The notes under the pieces were generated by a model, which saw nothing but the letters and a program-made list of their open reading frames with translations, was not told the origin of the DNA and did not search any database. 64,000 nucleotides of DNA from Panagrolaimus kolymaensis (lineage: Eukaryota; Nematoda; Chromadorea; Rhabditida; Panagrolaimidae): the NCBI GenBank assembly GCA_028622995.1, contig JAJQJQ010000013.1:1860001-1924000 (forward strand). Direction: 5' to 3'. The position numbers and the translations under genes are program-made. Of this stretch, positions 46,535 through 58,200 are shown piece after piece. The first letter of the stretch is position 1. Every line of letters starts with the position of its first letter.

Positions 46535-49500
46535 TTAATTTAAAGTATTGTCAATATTATTTGACGGCCTAACGACTGCATTTGATTGTAACGAATTAAT
46601 TGAATAAATATTAGGTTTTATAATTTTTTTACAATGCTTTTCTGCGATACTGTATACTTTTTTAATTTTTCCAATAACAGCGCGTCGATAACATTTGATT
46701 GAAAAAATTGTTACCAATGGATTTGTTACGGGTATCCTGAAGAGATAAAATAATTTATAGAAAGAAGGGGAGCTATTTTTTGGTAGACTTACCAACACCA
46801 ATAAATGCTAACAATCACTCCAAGTCCAGGAATATTGATTTGAGCAAAGGTTGCAACCACTACACTTCCAACTGGGCACATAACAAAGATCAATGGTATG
46901 ATAGCCTAAAATAAGATTCGTTTATATAGATTTTTATTCAGAGAAACTTTTGTTCAAAAATTTGGAAATAATAACAAATTATTAGAAATTATTTTTTGCT
47001 TTATTACACTCAAATTTTAACCCAAGGAAAAAATATTTTAAAATAATATTTTTTTCTTGTGAAAATAAATATTTTTCATTGGTTCTTTCTAAATTAGTCA
47101 TAAAAGCAAAAATTATTTTAATTGTATGTTTTAATAAATAACGATCAAACTTTTTTGGACGACTCAAAATCACGCATCTTTGGTTCTTTAAAATGGCGCC
47201 GCGAGTTTTGCGGCTTTGGGTTTTGCGGCCCGACCTTTGCGGCCCGAACTTTGCGGCTGCGACTTATGCGGTTCGAGTTTTGCGGCCGATTTTTGCGGCT
47301 TAATTATTACGTCTTTTGCGGCCGACTTTTGCGGCCCATCTTTGCGGCCCGACTTTTGCGGCTCAATTTATTTTTTTCTAATTTTTTTAAATTTTTTTTA
47401 AAGAGTTTAAACTACATATATGAAAGGTATAAAAATTTATGAATTTTACAAATAAATGAATAGTGAACAAATAAATATTTTATATGGACGCCCTCAACTT
47501 GACATGAATAATAACAATCATTGGGATGATTAATGGATAATTAGAAGAAGAAAAAAAAACTCTAATCATCCCAATCATTGAAATTATTTTTGGCAAGACG
47601 ATAAGAAACTGCATACAGAAAACCAATTATTTGATCATCAGTTGGCTCTTGAAGTTGAGTATATCCATGAATAAGCCTATGAATTGCATGGTCATTTGCA
47701 ATATATGCTGGTTTGCGAGGATGTATATTTATTGGCATGGTTGAATCAAGAAGAAATGGCCTCGTTTTTTCTGTTGCTATTTTGTCCTCAGATTTGAGAA
47801 TTGTTATTACCATACAGTCAAAAGAAAATAAAAAAATAAAAACTAAAATCAAAACTAACTTTGAAAGGGAAGGATGAGAACCATGAAAACGCTGGTTTAA
47901 CGCTCCATGGAAGGCTTCCTAAATATAAAAACTATAATTATTTTTTTTTTAATTTATTAATATACTTGGGCATTATTAGTTCTACCAAGCCTTCCATCAA
48001 CCTGGAGTTCATAATACTTCCAAGTATTGGGTGGAAATGTAGCGGGTCTCCCATTTGTACCTTCAATATAATATCTAAATAAATATTTATTTTATTTTTA
48101 TTCCAATAATGCTATAGCTTCTTACCTTTGAAAATAATCAAAAACAGAAGATGGATCAATTCTACGAACTCGTTGACTTCTTTGAGATGCTACTGCACGA
48201 GGTTCATCTGCTTCAGCCGCTGCTGGCTGAAGTTCTGCTTCTTATCCAGACATTTCATCATTTCTTTTATGCATTCGAAAATTTACAAAGTAAAAAAAAT
48301 AATATATCTTCAAAGAAGCAAAATAAATAAAAGAGCAAAAACAAAAAAGAAACTTTCGAATCCAAGTTGTTCTTTTATGTGATCATCGAGCCTATCACCC
48401 AAAGGTGAAAATAACGTGAAAGCATACTTGCCATAAAGGTTTGTCGGCACAAAAGATAGAAAAAAATAAAAATCGTGCAACAACATAAACAACTATGAAT
48501 CATTTTTCGCATAATAATAATCTTTTGGTTGATGCGCAAAGGTTTGGGAAAATAACCTTAGCATTTATTGTCAAAAGCCGCAAAACTCGGCCGCAAAAGT
48601 CGTAATAAGCCGCAAAACTCGGCCGCAAAAGTCGTAATAAGCCGCAAAACTCGGCCGCAAAAGTCGAAATAAGCCGCAAAACTCGGCCGCAAAAGTCGTA
48701 ATAATTTGCGCCGCAAAAGCTACAACCGCTCGGCCGCAAAAGTCGTTATAATTTGCGCCGCAAAAGTCGAGCCGCAAAGCTCGGGCCGCAAAGCCTAAAG
48801 CCGCAAATCTCGTGCCACCTTTAAAATTTAAAAAAAGTATAGTTTTTGAAATAATGTCATCTTCAATAAAATTATAATTATTAATTTTTTAACCTTCACT
48901 CAACAAATTAATTAACTTTTAATTTTTTTTATAGATGAATAAATAATAATCATTGTTATTTTTTTAATCTAATTCGTTTTTGTTTTCTAACAAAATGCAT
49001 AAAACTACGAAATAATGAATAATTATTTTTTGTTTTTTTTTGCTATAGTAATCAATTTTATATATTTTTTTACAAAAAAAAAGCTAATTGTTTTTAACTT
49101 TAAAAAAACATACCTGAAATATGATAGTTTTAGTCATTTGTTTATGAATTTTTTGAGTTTGAAAAGAAAAAGTTGTATGTTGTTGATTTAATTTGCGCCA
49201 AACTTTTATGCAGGTTACTATAGTTATTCCATAACTAATTGAAATTAAAAAGGACGCATAACAAAATGAAATTCTTAAAGGCCAATGAAAAATATCTGCA
49301 ACAAAAAATGGTGGGATTCCATTAAAAAAATATGGATCCGCTTTGAGAAGGGCTAATTTTTCTTCCATCGTGGTAGGATTGGGCCAAAATACATAACTCG
49401 TTATACATGCATAAGAAAAAGCTCCAATAATTGAAAATCCAAAAATGATAAAATATTGAAAATTTGTGAGTTTCTTTTCTCGAACTATCATAAAATATCG

Positions 49501-50035
49501 ATAAATAAATTGTACGGGAATCGAAGTAACACAAAAAAGTAAAGCAAAAACCCAAATAACAATGCAAAGATAATTGTATGGAAATGGAATGAATGAAAAC
49601 TTTCCAACAATTAACATAAAAAATGAACCATTCTTGTAATCGGTTTGCTATAAAAATTTACTTTTTTTAGCACAAAATTTCAATTTCTATAGCGCTGAGA
49701 CAAAAAGTGGACACCAAAAATAAAAAAAACCTAATTCATAGGAAAATAATTATTTTAGTCAATCGGCCATGGTTTTATTAATTTTTTTAAAATTAACTTA
49801 CAACTTTAGTAATATCATTTACAACAGTGAAGAAAATATCTATCAAACAATTTTGAAGTAAAATAATTTTATAATCGTCTAATAATTTAGTGGTTTTATA
49901 AAAAATTAAATAAATCAAGAGCGCGTTCAGAGCCAAACCCATAATGGAAACGATATTTGCGATGATTTCAAAAATTAATCGCAAATCGATTAACGGTCGT
50001 TGTTGAGACATAGTAGTTTCATCGATGTAATCCAT
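46535..50035 (-). CDS. str-family 7TM chemoreceptor with transposon in intron
   Basis: Four exons, 50035-49802, 49647-49114, 46905-46793 and 46736-46535, give 360 residues. Signatures of the str/srd superfamily: LIFEIIANIVSIMGLALNALL (TM1), IPVQFIYRYFMIVRE (the YRY motif after TM3), SYGITIVTCIKVWRKL, HKQMTKTIIFQAIIPLIF (TM6 entry) and WIPVTNPLVTIFSIKCYRRAV (TM7 and tail). It is likely an odorant-type GPCR of sensory neurons. All junctions agree in phase and the reading frame is intact. The second intron is about 2.2 kb, far longer than others in the window, because it contains a MULE insertion (47195-48819). An in-frame ATG at 50056 would add seven residues. Convergent with the srg-like pseudogene. 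Confidence 0.85.
47195..47365 (+). repeat. Left terminal repeat of MULE, TTTGCGGC motif cluster
   Basis: At least ten copies of a degenerate TTTGCGGC(C) core spaced 10-20 bp apart, very GC-rich against the AT-rich background. Confidence 0.75.
47562..48250 (-). pseudogene. MULE (FLYWCH-type) transposase C-terminal remnant
   Basis: Exon-like blocks on the minus strand: about 48250-48126 (QRVRRIDPSSVFDYFQ), 48074-47966 (YYIEGTNGRPATFPPNTW then VDGRLGRTNNAQ), 47918-47860 (EAFHGALNQRFHGSHPSLS) and 47792-47562 (ending KNNFNDWDD-stop). The join DGRLGRTNNAQ-EAFHGALNQRF matches the conserved RTNN.vE..H..L segment near the end of Mutator-like transposases found with FLYWCH fingers in animals. The catalytic DDE core and the N-terminal half are missing, and a stop lies upstream of the first block, so this is a non-functional fragment. 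Block ends agree with splice signals, except the last, whose acceptor is uncertain. Confidence 0.65.
48572..48819 (-). repeat. Right terminal repeat of MULE, GCCGCAAA motif cluster
   Basis: Inverse-orientation cluster. Four near-perfect tandem units of about 32 bp (GCCGCAAAACTCGGCCGCAA plus AAGTCGTAATAA) are followed by variant copies. It resembles the left cluster in motif but is more regular, which suggests recent local amplification. Confidence 0.75.
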
Positions 50036-51676
50036 GACTTTTTTTATTATTTTCAAAAAATTCTAACTTTTTTATGAACAAAATTTTTTTTTATAAAAAA
50101 TGCACGAATAAAAAAATTTGAATTAATTTTTTGACTTTTATATATACGCTTTCTACAGATTTCTTAATTCATCTATAATTAATAATTAGAAAATGCTTAG
50201 GATGATTCAGAAAGTTAATGAGCAATTAATTATTTTTTATTTCTTTATCACAAAAAAGCCAAAACAAAATATATTATTCGTTTGCCTCTGCCGTCTTCAT
50301 ATGTGTATATGTAAAACTAAAAAATTCATCAAGCGGAATAGAAAAATATTATTTTTTTTAAATGTTGTCACAAAAAAATTTGTCCAACTCCAAAAGTTAA
50401 TTCGAGTTTGATATTTACAGTGTTCTATGGTTTGATTAATAAATAAATAAAATTATGATGTGGGATAAATTAGAAATTTTTGCTTCACTGATTAACAAAA
50501 TAAAAGAAAATAAAAAAATTAAAAAAAGAATGTACAAAACGAGGAGGAGGTTTTAGGCTGTAGTTTTTTTAAAAGTAATTTAAGTTTTTTGTATCAACCA
50601 AAAATTCGATATTAATTGAGCTAGAATAATAACTTTGAATATTATTTCCCATTAAGAAAGTAATGTACAAAAATATAAAATAAGCTGCGATCTTAATTTT
50701 AGGGAATTTTTTATTTAAAGTTTTTTCTTCAAAATGATTCGGTAAAAAGAAAAATGAATTTTTAAAATAATTAAAACGGATGACAATGTTGTCATTAATG
50801 AGCGCCAATTTTCTTGCGACTTTTTTTATTCCAAAATTTATTAAACACTAATGTGGGCCAATTTTCTTGAAATATTTTTGTTATGCCTTTCTTTTTAAAT
50901 TATTCGCCTGCGTGATAGAGAGAGAGAGTGGCTCTTTGGCAGTCTAGTTTGATTTCTTCCAGTTGGGTTTCTCAATGGCTCAACGCATTTTTTGTTTCTA
51001 ATCTTTCTTGGTCCCTTTTATAAAAGCAACGTCGTATATTTATTTAAATGTGGTCCGGAGCTTTCGGGTTATCATTAAATCCAACATCCGGAAGCAAACA
51101 CTTGACCACATTTTTTTCCTTTATTTTTTAAAAAATTTGGTTATTTAAACTTTTTAAGTTTAAAAATGTTGATAAAATTTTTGTTGACAGCTTTCCATAT
51201 CTTTGTTTTTATCCTGGGCAAACTTAATATTGCTTTTAGGGTTGGCAATTTATAATTAGCATGATAATTAGAATGCTTATTGTCCAACTCCAATTGCCTT
51301 TAATAAAATAATGGAGTTCACCAGAAACTTGAGTTGGGACTCGACAAGAAAGAAAAAATGTTTTTGATTATTGAAATTTAGTTTTTTTTTGGCCTTTATT
51401 AGCTTAGTCATAATTAAATTAAAGGAAGAAAAAATTAAAAAATGCTATAAAGTTTATGTTTTTCAAGAAACCTTTCAAAAAAACTTTGTTTATAAAAAAG
51501 AATCAACCCATAAAAGAGCAAAGAATCCACATTGCATTTTTTTAAAATCTTTTAAAAATTTTTTGGGGTATCGCTAGCAAAATACCTTGACACACTCACT
51601 TGCCCATGTATAGTTCAAAAGTGTTTCACCACTTTTCACTTTCTTATCTAATAAATATAAAACTTTTTCAAACATT
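50036..51676. other. 1.6-kb region upstream of the str receptor
   Basis: Presumed promoter of the receptor. It includes a GAGAGAGAGAG tract near 50920 and a strong hairpin at 51046-51113. Open frames here are short and unsupported. Confidence 0.45.
51046..51113. ncRNA. 68-nt hairpin, candidate small structured RNA
   Basis: Perfect 10-bp outer stem AAATGTGGTC / GACCACATTT, an asymmetric internal loop, then 8 bp GCTTTCGG / CCGGAAGC (one G-T wobble) and a further GTT/AAC pairing with a small terminal loop. The size fits a pre-miRNA or a short MITE; there is no expression evidence. Confidence 0.3.
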
Positions 51677-52016
51677 TTAAAAAATAGTCATGAGATAATA
51701 AATGATCGAAAAAATCATTGTTGTTCCCCAAATATTTTTAGTTTCATAACCACTACTCGGGTATTCGAGGGTGTAATCAGAGAAGAAATAATCATTAATG
51801 GGATCTTTTTGAGAAAATATAACTTCAAGATTTTCTCTTCGATCTATAGTAAAAAAATTTTCTTTGTTCCATTCTAAAAAAGAAACCAAAATATATATTA
51901 TTAAATTTCTATAAAAATTGTTTTTAGACAAATTTTAGGATTTTTTTTATTTAACTTCCCAATGCATTTTAAGCTCTTTTGTTATTTCATTTTCATCAAA
52001 ATCAATAATGTGTACA
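51677..52016 (-). pseudogene. Unassigned coding-like fragment next to satellite
   Basis: Two minus-strand blocks have coding character. One is about 52016-51952 (IIDFDENEITKELKMHWE). The other is about 51867-51677 (WNKENFFTIDRRENLEVIF, then YPSSGYETKNIWG and a hydrophobic end to a stop). Acceptor TTTTTTAG precedes the second, but the phases of the two blocks do not agree with the visible donor. I do not recognise the family. It may be the truncated end of a gene cut off by the satellite array. Confidence 0.25.
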
Positions 52017-52230
52017 ATAGAAAAATTTGAAGCATGGTTTTTGCCCAAATTTATCAATCCTGAGTTTTTTTGTTGTTGCTTTTATTCACCCCCAATGGGG
52101 TCTGTCTATGTCCGTTTTTCTCAAAACGTTTTCTTCGACTTTAAAAATAAAAAGTCATTTTCACAATCGAAAGTATCAATCACGTAAACTTGAAATCCAG
52201 CTTATAACTTTTGTTCACTTTTTTTTTCTG

Positions 52231-55200
52231 CGCCTTTCTTTAGACGTTCTTCATCGGCTTGGAATAAACTAGTTTTAATGTTTTTACTTTATTTTCATTT
52301 TATCAAGCCCGGACACTATTTTCTTTTGTTGCAAAAAATTTAGTGAATTTTAATCACAAAACCAAAATTTATTTATCACGCCTTTCTTTAGACGTTCTTC
52401 ATCGGCGTGGATTAAATATTATTTAATTTTTTTACTTTATTTTCATTTTATCAAGCCCAAACACTTTTTTCTTTTGTTGCAAAAAAGTTAGTGAATTTTA
52501 ATCACAAAACCAAAAATTGTTTATCACGCCTTTCTTTAGACATTCTTCATGGGCGTGGAATAAACAAATTTTAATTTTTTTACTTTATTTTCATTTTATC
52601 AAGCCCAAACACTTTTTTCTTTTGTTGCAAAAAAGTTAGTGAATTTTAATCACAAAACCAAAAATTGTTTATCACGCCTTTCTTTAGACATTCTTCATGG
52701 GCGTGGAATAAACAAATTTTAATTTTTTTACTTTACTTTCATTTTATCAAGCCCGGACACTATTTTCTTTTGTTGCAAAAAATTTAGTGAATTTTAATCA
52801 CAAAACCAAAATTTATTTATCACGCCTTTCTTTAGACGTTCTTCATCGGCGTGGATTAAATATTATTTAATTTTTTTACTTTATTTTCATTTTATCAAGC
52901 CCAAACACTTTTTTCTTTTGTTGCAAAAAAGTTAGTGAATTTTAATCACAAAACCAAAAATTGTTTATCACGCCTTTCTTTAGACATTCTTCATGGGCGT
53001 GGAATAAACAAATTTTAATTTTTTTACTTTATTTTCATTTTATCAAGCCCAAACACTTTTTTCTTTTGTTGCAAAAAAGTTAGTGAATTTTAATCACAAA
53101 ACCAAAAATTGTTTATCACGCCTTTCTTTAGACGTTCTTCATCGGCTTGGAATAAACTAGTTTTAATGTTTTTACTTTATTTTCATTTTATCAAGCCCGG
53201 ACACTATTTTCTTTTGTTGCAAAAAAGTTAGTGAATTTTAATCACAAAACCAAAAATTGTTTATCACGCCTTTCTTTAGACGTTCTTCATCGGCTTGGAA
53301 TAAACAAATTTTAATTTTTTTACTTTATTTTCATTTTATCAAGCCCAAACACTTTTTTCTTTTGTTGCAAAAAAGTTAGTGAATTTTAATCACAAAACCA
53401 AAAATTGTTTATCACGCCTTTCTTTAGACGTTCTTCATCGGCTTGGAATAAACTAGTTTTAATGTTTTTACTTTATTTTCATTTTATCAAGCCCGGACAC
53501 TATTTTCTTTTGTTGCAAAAAATTTAGTGAATTTTAATCACAAAACCAAAATTTATTTATCACGCCTTTCTTTAGACGTTCTTCATCGGCGTGGATTAAA
53601 TATTATTTAATTTTTTTACTTTATTTTCATTTTATCAAGCCCAAACACTTTTTTCTTTTGTTGCAAAAAAGTTAGTGAATTTTAATCACAAAACCAAAAA
53701 TTGTTTATCACGCCTTTCTTTAGACGTTCTTCATCGGCTTGGAATAAACTAGTTTTAATGTTTTTACTTTATTTTCATTTTATCAAGCCCGGACACTATT
53801 TTCTTTTGTTGCAAAAAATTTAGTGAATTTTAATCACAAAACCAAAATTTATTTATCACGCCTTTCTTTAGACGTTCTTCATCGGCGTGGATTAAATATT
53901 ATTTAATTTTTTTACTTTATTTTCATTTTATCAAGCCCAAACACTTTTTTCTTTTGTTGCAAAAAAGTTAGTGAATTTTAATCACAAAACCAAAAATTGT
54001 TTATCACGCCTTTCTTTAGACGTTCTTCATCGGCTTGGAATAAACTAGTTTTAATGTTTTTACTTTATTTTCATTTTATCAAGCCCGGACACTATTTTCT
54101 TTTGTTGCAAAAAATTTAGTGAATTTTAATCACAAAACCAAAAATTGTTTATCACGCCTTTCTTTAGACGTTCTTCATCGGCTTGGAATAAACTAGTTTT
54201 AATGTTTTTACTTTATTTTCATTTTATCAAGCCCGGACACTTTTTTCTTTTGTTGCAAAAAAGTTAGTGAATTTTAATCACAAAACCAAAAATTGTTTAT
54301 CACGCCTTTCTTTAGACATTCTTCATGGGCGTGGAATAAACAAATTTTAATTTTTTTACTTTATTTTCATTTTATCAAGCCCAAACACTTTTTTCTTTTG
54401 TTGCAAAAAAGTTAGTGAATTTTAATCACAAAACCAAAATTTATTTATCACGCCTTTCTTTAGACGTTCTTCATCGGCGTGGATTAAATATTATTTAATT
54501 TTTTTACTTTATTTTCATTTTATCAAGCCCAAACACTTTTTTCTTTTGTTGCAAAAAAGTTAGTGAATTTTAATCACAAAACCAAAAATTGTTTATCACG
54601 CCTTTCTTTAGACGTTCTTCATCGGCTTGGAATAAACTAGTTTTAATGTTTTTACTTTATTTTCATTTTATCAAGCCCGGACACTATTTTCTTTTGTTGC
54701 AAAAAATTTAGTGAATTTTAATCACAAAACCAAAATTTATTTATCACGCCTTTCTTTAGACGTTCTTCATCGGCGTGGATTAAATATTATTTAATTTTTT
54801 TACTTTATTTTCATTTTATCAAGCCCAAACACTTTTTTCTTTTGTTGCAAAAAAGTTAGTGAATTTTAATCACAAAACCAAAAATTGTTTATCACGCCTT
54901 TCTTTAGACATTCTTCATGGGCGTGGAATAAACAAATTTTAATTTTTTTACTTTACTTTCATTTTATCAAGCCCGGACACTATTTTCTTTTGTTGCAAAA
55001 AATTTAGTGAATTTTAATCACAAAACCAAAATTTATTTATCACGCCTTTCTTTAGACGTTCTTCATCGGCGTGGATTAAATATTATTTAATTTTTTTACT
55101 TTATTTTCATTTTATCAAGCCCAAACACTTTTTTCTTTTGTTGCAAAAAAGTTAGTGAATTTTAATCACAAAACCAAAAATTGTTTATCACGCCTTTCTT

Positions 55201-58200
55201 TAGACATTCTTCATGGGCGTGGAATAAACAAATTTTAATTTTTTTACTTTATTTTCATTTTATCAAGCCCAAACACTTTTTTCTTTTGTTGCAAAAAAGT
55301 TAGTGAATTTTAATCACAAAACCAAAAATTGTTTATCACGCCTTTCTTTAGACATTCTTCATGGGCGTGGAATAAACAAATTTTAATTTTTTTACTTTAC
55401 TTTCATTTTATCAAGCCCGGACACTATTTTCTTTTGTTGCAAAAAATTTAGTGAATTTTAATCACAAAACCAAAATTTATTTATCACGCCTTTCTTTAGA
55501 CGTTCTTCATCGGCGTGGATTAAATATTATTTAATTTTTTTACTTTATTTTCATTTTATCAAGCCCAAACACTTTTTTCTTTTGTTGCAAAAAAGTTAGT
55601 GAATTTTAATCACAAAACCAAAAATTGTTTATCACGCCTTTCTTTAGACGTTCTTCATCGGCTTGGAATAAACTAGTTTTAATGTTTTTACTTTATTTTC
55701 ATTTTATCAAGCCCGGACACTATTTTCTTTTGTTGCAAAAAAGTTAGTGAATTTTAATCACAAAACCAAAAATTGTTTATCACGCCTTTCTTTAGACGTT
55801 CTTCATCGGCTTGGAATAAACTAGTTTTAATGTTTTTACTTTATTTTCATTTTATCAAGCCCGGACACTATTTTCTTTTGTTGCAAAAAAGTTAGTGAAT
55901 TTTAATCACAAAACCAAAAATTGTTTATCACGCCTTTCTTTAGACGTTCTTCATCGGCTTGGAATAAACTAGTTTTAATGTTTTTACTTTATTTTCATTT
56001 TATCAAGCCCGGACACTATTTTCTTTTGTTGCAAAAAATTTAGTGAATTTTAATCACAAAACCAAAATTTATTTATCACGCCTTTCTTTAGACGTTCTTC
56101 ATCGGCGTGGATTAAATATTATTTAATTTTTTTACTTTATTTTCATTTTATCAAGCCCAAACACTTTTTTCTTTTGTTGCAAAAAAGTTAGTGAATTTTA
56201 ATCACAAAACCAAAAATTGTTTATCACGCCTTTCTTTAGACGTTCTTCATCGGCTTGGAATAAACTAGTTTTAATGTTTTTACTTTATTTTCATTTTATC
56301 AAGCCCGGACACTATTTTCTTTTGTTGCAAAAAAGTTAGTGAATTTTAATCACAAAACCAAAAATTGTTTATCACGCCTTTCTTTAGACGTTCTTCATCG
56401 GCTTGGAATAAACTAGTTTTAATGTTTTTACTTTATTTTCATTTTATCAAGCCCGGACACTATTTTCTTTTGTTGCAAAAAAGTTAGTGAATTTTAATCA
56501 CAAAACCAAAATTTATTTATCACGCCTTTCTTTAGACGTTCTTCATCGGCGTGGATTAAATATTATTTAATTTTTTTACTTTATTTTCATTTTATCAAGC
56601 CCAAACACTTTTTTCTTTTGTTGCAAAAAAGTTAGTGAATTTTAATCACAAAACCAAAAATTGTTTATCACGCCTTTCTTTAGACGTTCTTCATCGGCTT
56701 GGAATAAACTAGTTTTAATGTTTTTACTTTATTTTCATTTTATCAAGCCCGGACACTATTTTCTTTTGTTGCAAAAAAGTTAGTGAATTTTAATCACAAA
56801 ACCAAAAATTGTTTATCACGCCTTTCTTTAGACGTTCTTCATCGGCTTGGAATAAACTAGTTTTAATGTTTTTACTTTATTTTCATTTTATCAAGCCCGG
56901 ACACTATTTTCTTTTGTTGCAAAAAAGTTAGTGAATTTTAATCACAAAACCAAAAATTGTTTATCACGCCTTTCTTTAGACGTTCTTCATCGGCTTGGAA
57001 TAAACTAGTTTTAATGTTTTTACTTTATTTTCATTTTATCAAGCCCGGACACTATTTTCTTTTGTTGCAAAAAAGTTAGTGAATTTTAATCACAAAACCA
57101 AAAATTGTTTATCACGCCTTTCTTTAGACGTTCTTCATCGGCTTGGAATAAACTAGTTTTAATGTTTTTACTTTATTTTCATTTTATCAAGCCCGGACAC
57201 TATTTTCTTTTGTTGCAAAAAAGTTAGTGAATTTTAATCACAAAACCAAAAATTGTTTATCACGCCTTTCTTTAGACGTTCTTCATCGGCTTGGAATAAA
57301 CTAGTTTTAATGTTTTTACTTTATTTTCATTTTATCAAGCCCAAACACTTTTTTCTTTTGTTGCAAAAAAGTTAGTGAATTTTAATCACAAAACCAAAAA
57401 TTGTTTATCACGCCTTTCTTTAGACGTTCTTCATCGGCTTGGAATAAACTAGTTTTAATGTTTTTACTTTATTTTCATTTTATCAAGCCCGGACACTATT
57501 TTCTTTTGTTGCAAAAAAGTTAGTGAATTTTAATCACAAAACCAAAATTTATTTATCACGCCTTTCTTTAGACGTTCTTCATCGGCGTGGATTAAATATT
57601 ATTTAATTTTTTTACTTTATTTTCATTTTATCAAGCCCAAACACTTTTTTCTTTTGTTGCAAAAAAGTTAGTGAATTTTAATCACAAAACCAAAAATTGT
57701 TTATCACGCCTTTCTTTAGACGTTCTTCATCGGCTTGGAATAAACTAGTTTTAATGTTTTTACTTTATTTTCATTTTATCAAGCCCGGACACTATTTTCT
57801 TTTGTTGCAAAAAAGTTAGTGAATTTTAATCACAAAACCAAAAATTGTTTATCACGCCTTTCTTTAGACGTTCTTCATCGGCTTGGAATAAACTAGTTTT
57901 AATGTTTTTACTTTATTTTCATTTTATCAAGCCCAAACACTTTTTTCTTTTGTTGCAAAAAAGTTAGTGAATTTTAATCACAAAACCAAAAATTGTTTAT
58001 CACGCCTTTCTTTAGACGTTCTTCATCGGCTTGGAATAAACTAGTTTTAATGTTTTTACTTTATTTTCATTTTATCAAGCCCGGACACTATTTTCTTTTG
58101 TTGCAAAAAAGTTAGTGAATTTTAATCACAAAACCAAAAATTGTTTATCACGCCTTTCTTTAGACGTTCTTCATCGGCTTGGAATAAACTAGTTTTAATG

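Larger units (their letters stand above)
47195..48819. mobile_element. MULE-type DNA transposon, about 1.6 kb, degenerate
   Basis: Terminal inverted regions made of repeated TTTGCGGC-type motifs (left 47195-47365, right about 48572-48819 in inverse orientation) enclose MULE transposase remnants. CTTTAAAAT stands at both outer junctions (47186-47194 and 48819-48827), fitting the 9-bp duplication expected for Mutator-like elements; an 8-bp reading aligns the ends slightly better (GGCGCCGCGAG against GGTGGCACGAG). It sits in an intron of the str receptor gene and has not broken the receptor's exons. Confidence 0.7.

Noticed and set aside
47122..47442. Arg/Leu/Cys-rich open frames in the GCGGC repeats
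   Set aside because: Translations of the MULE terminal repeat motif in several frames; the same applies to 48500-48777 on the other strand.
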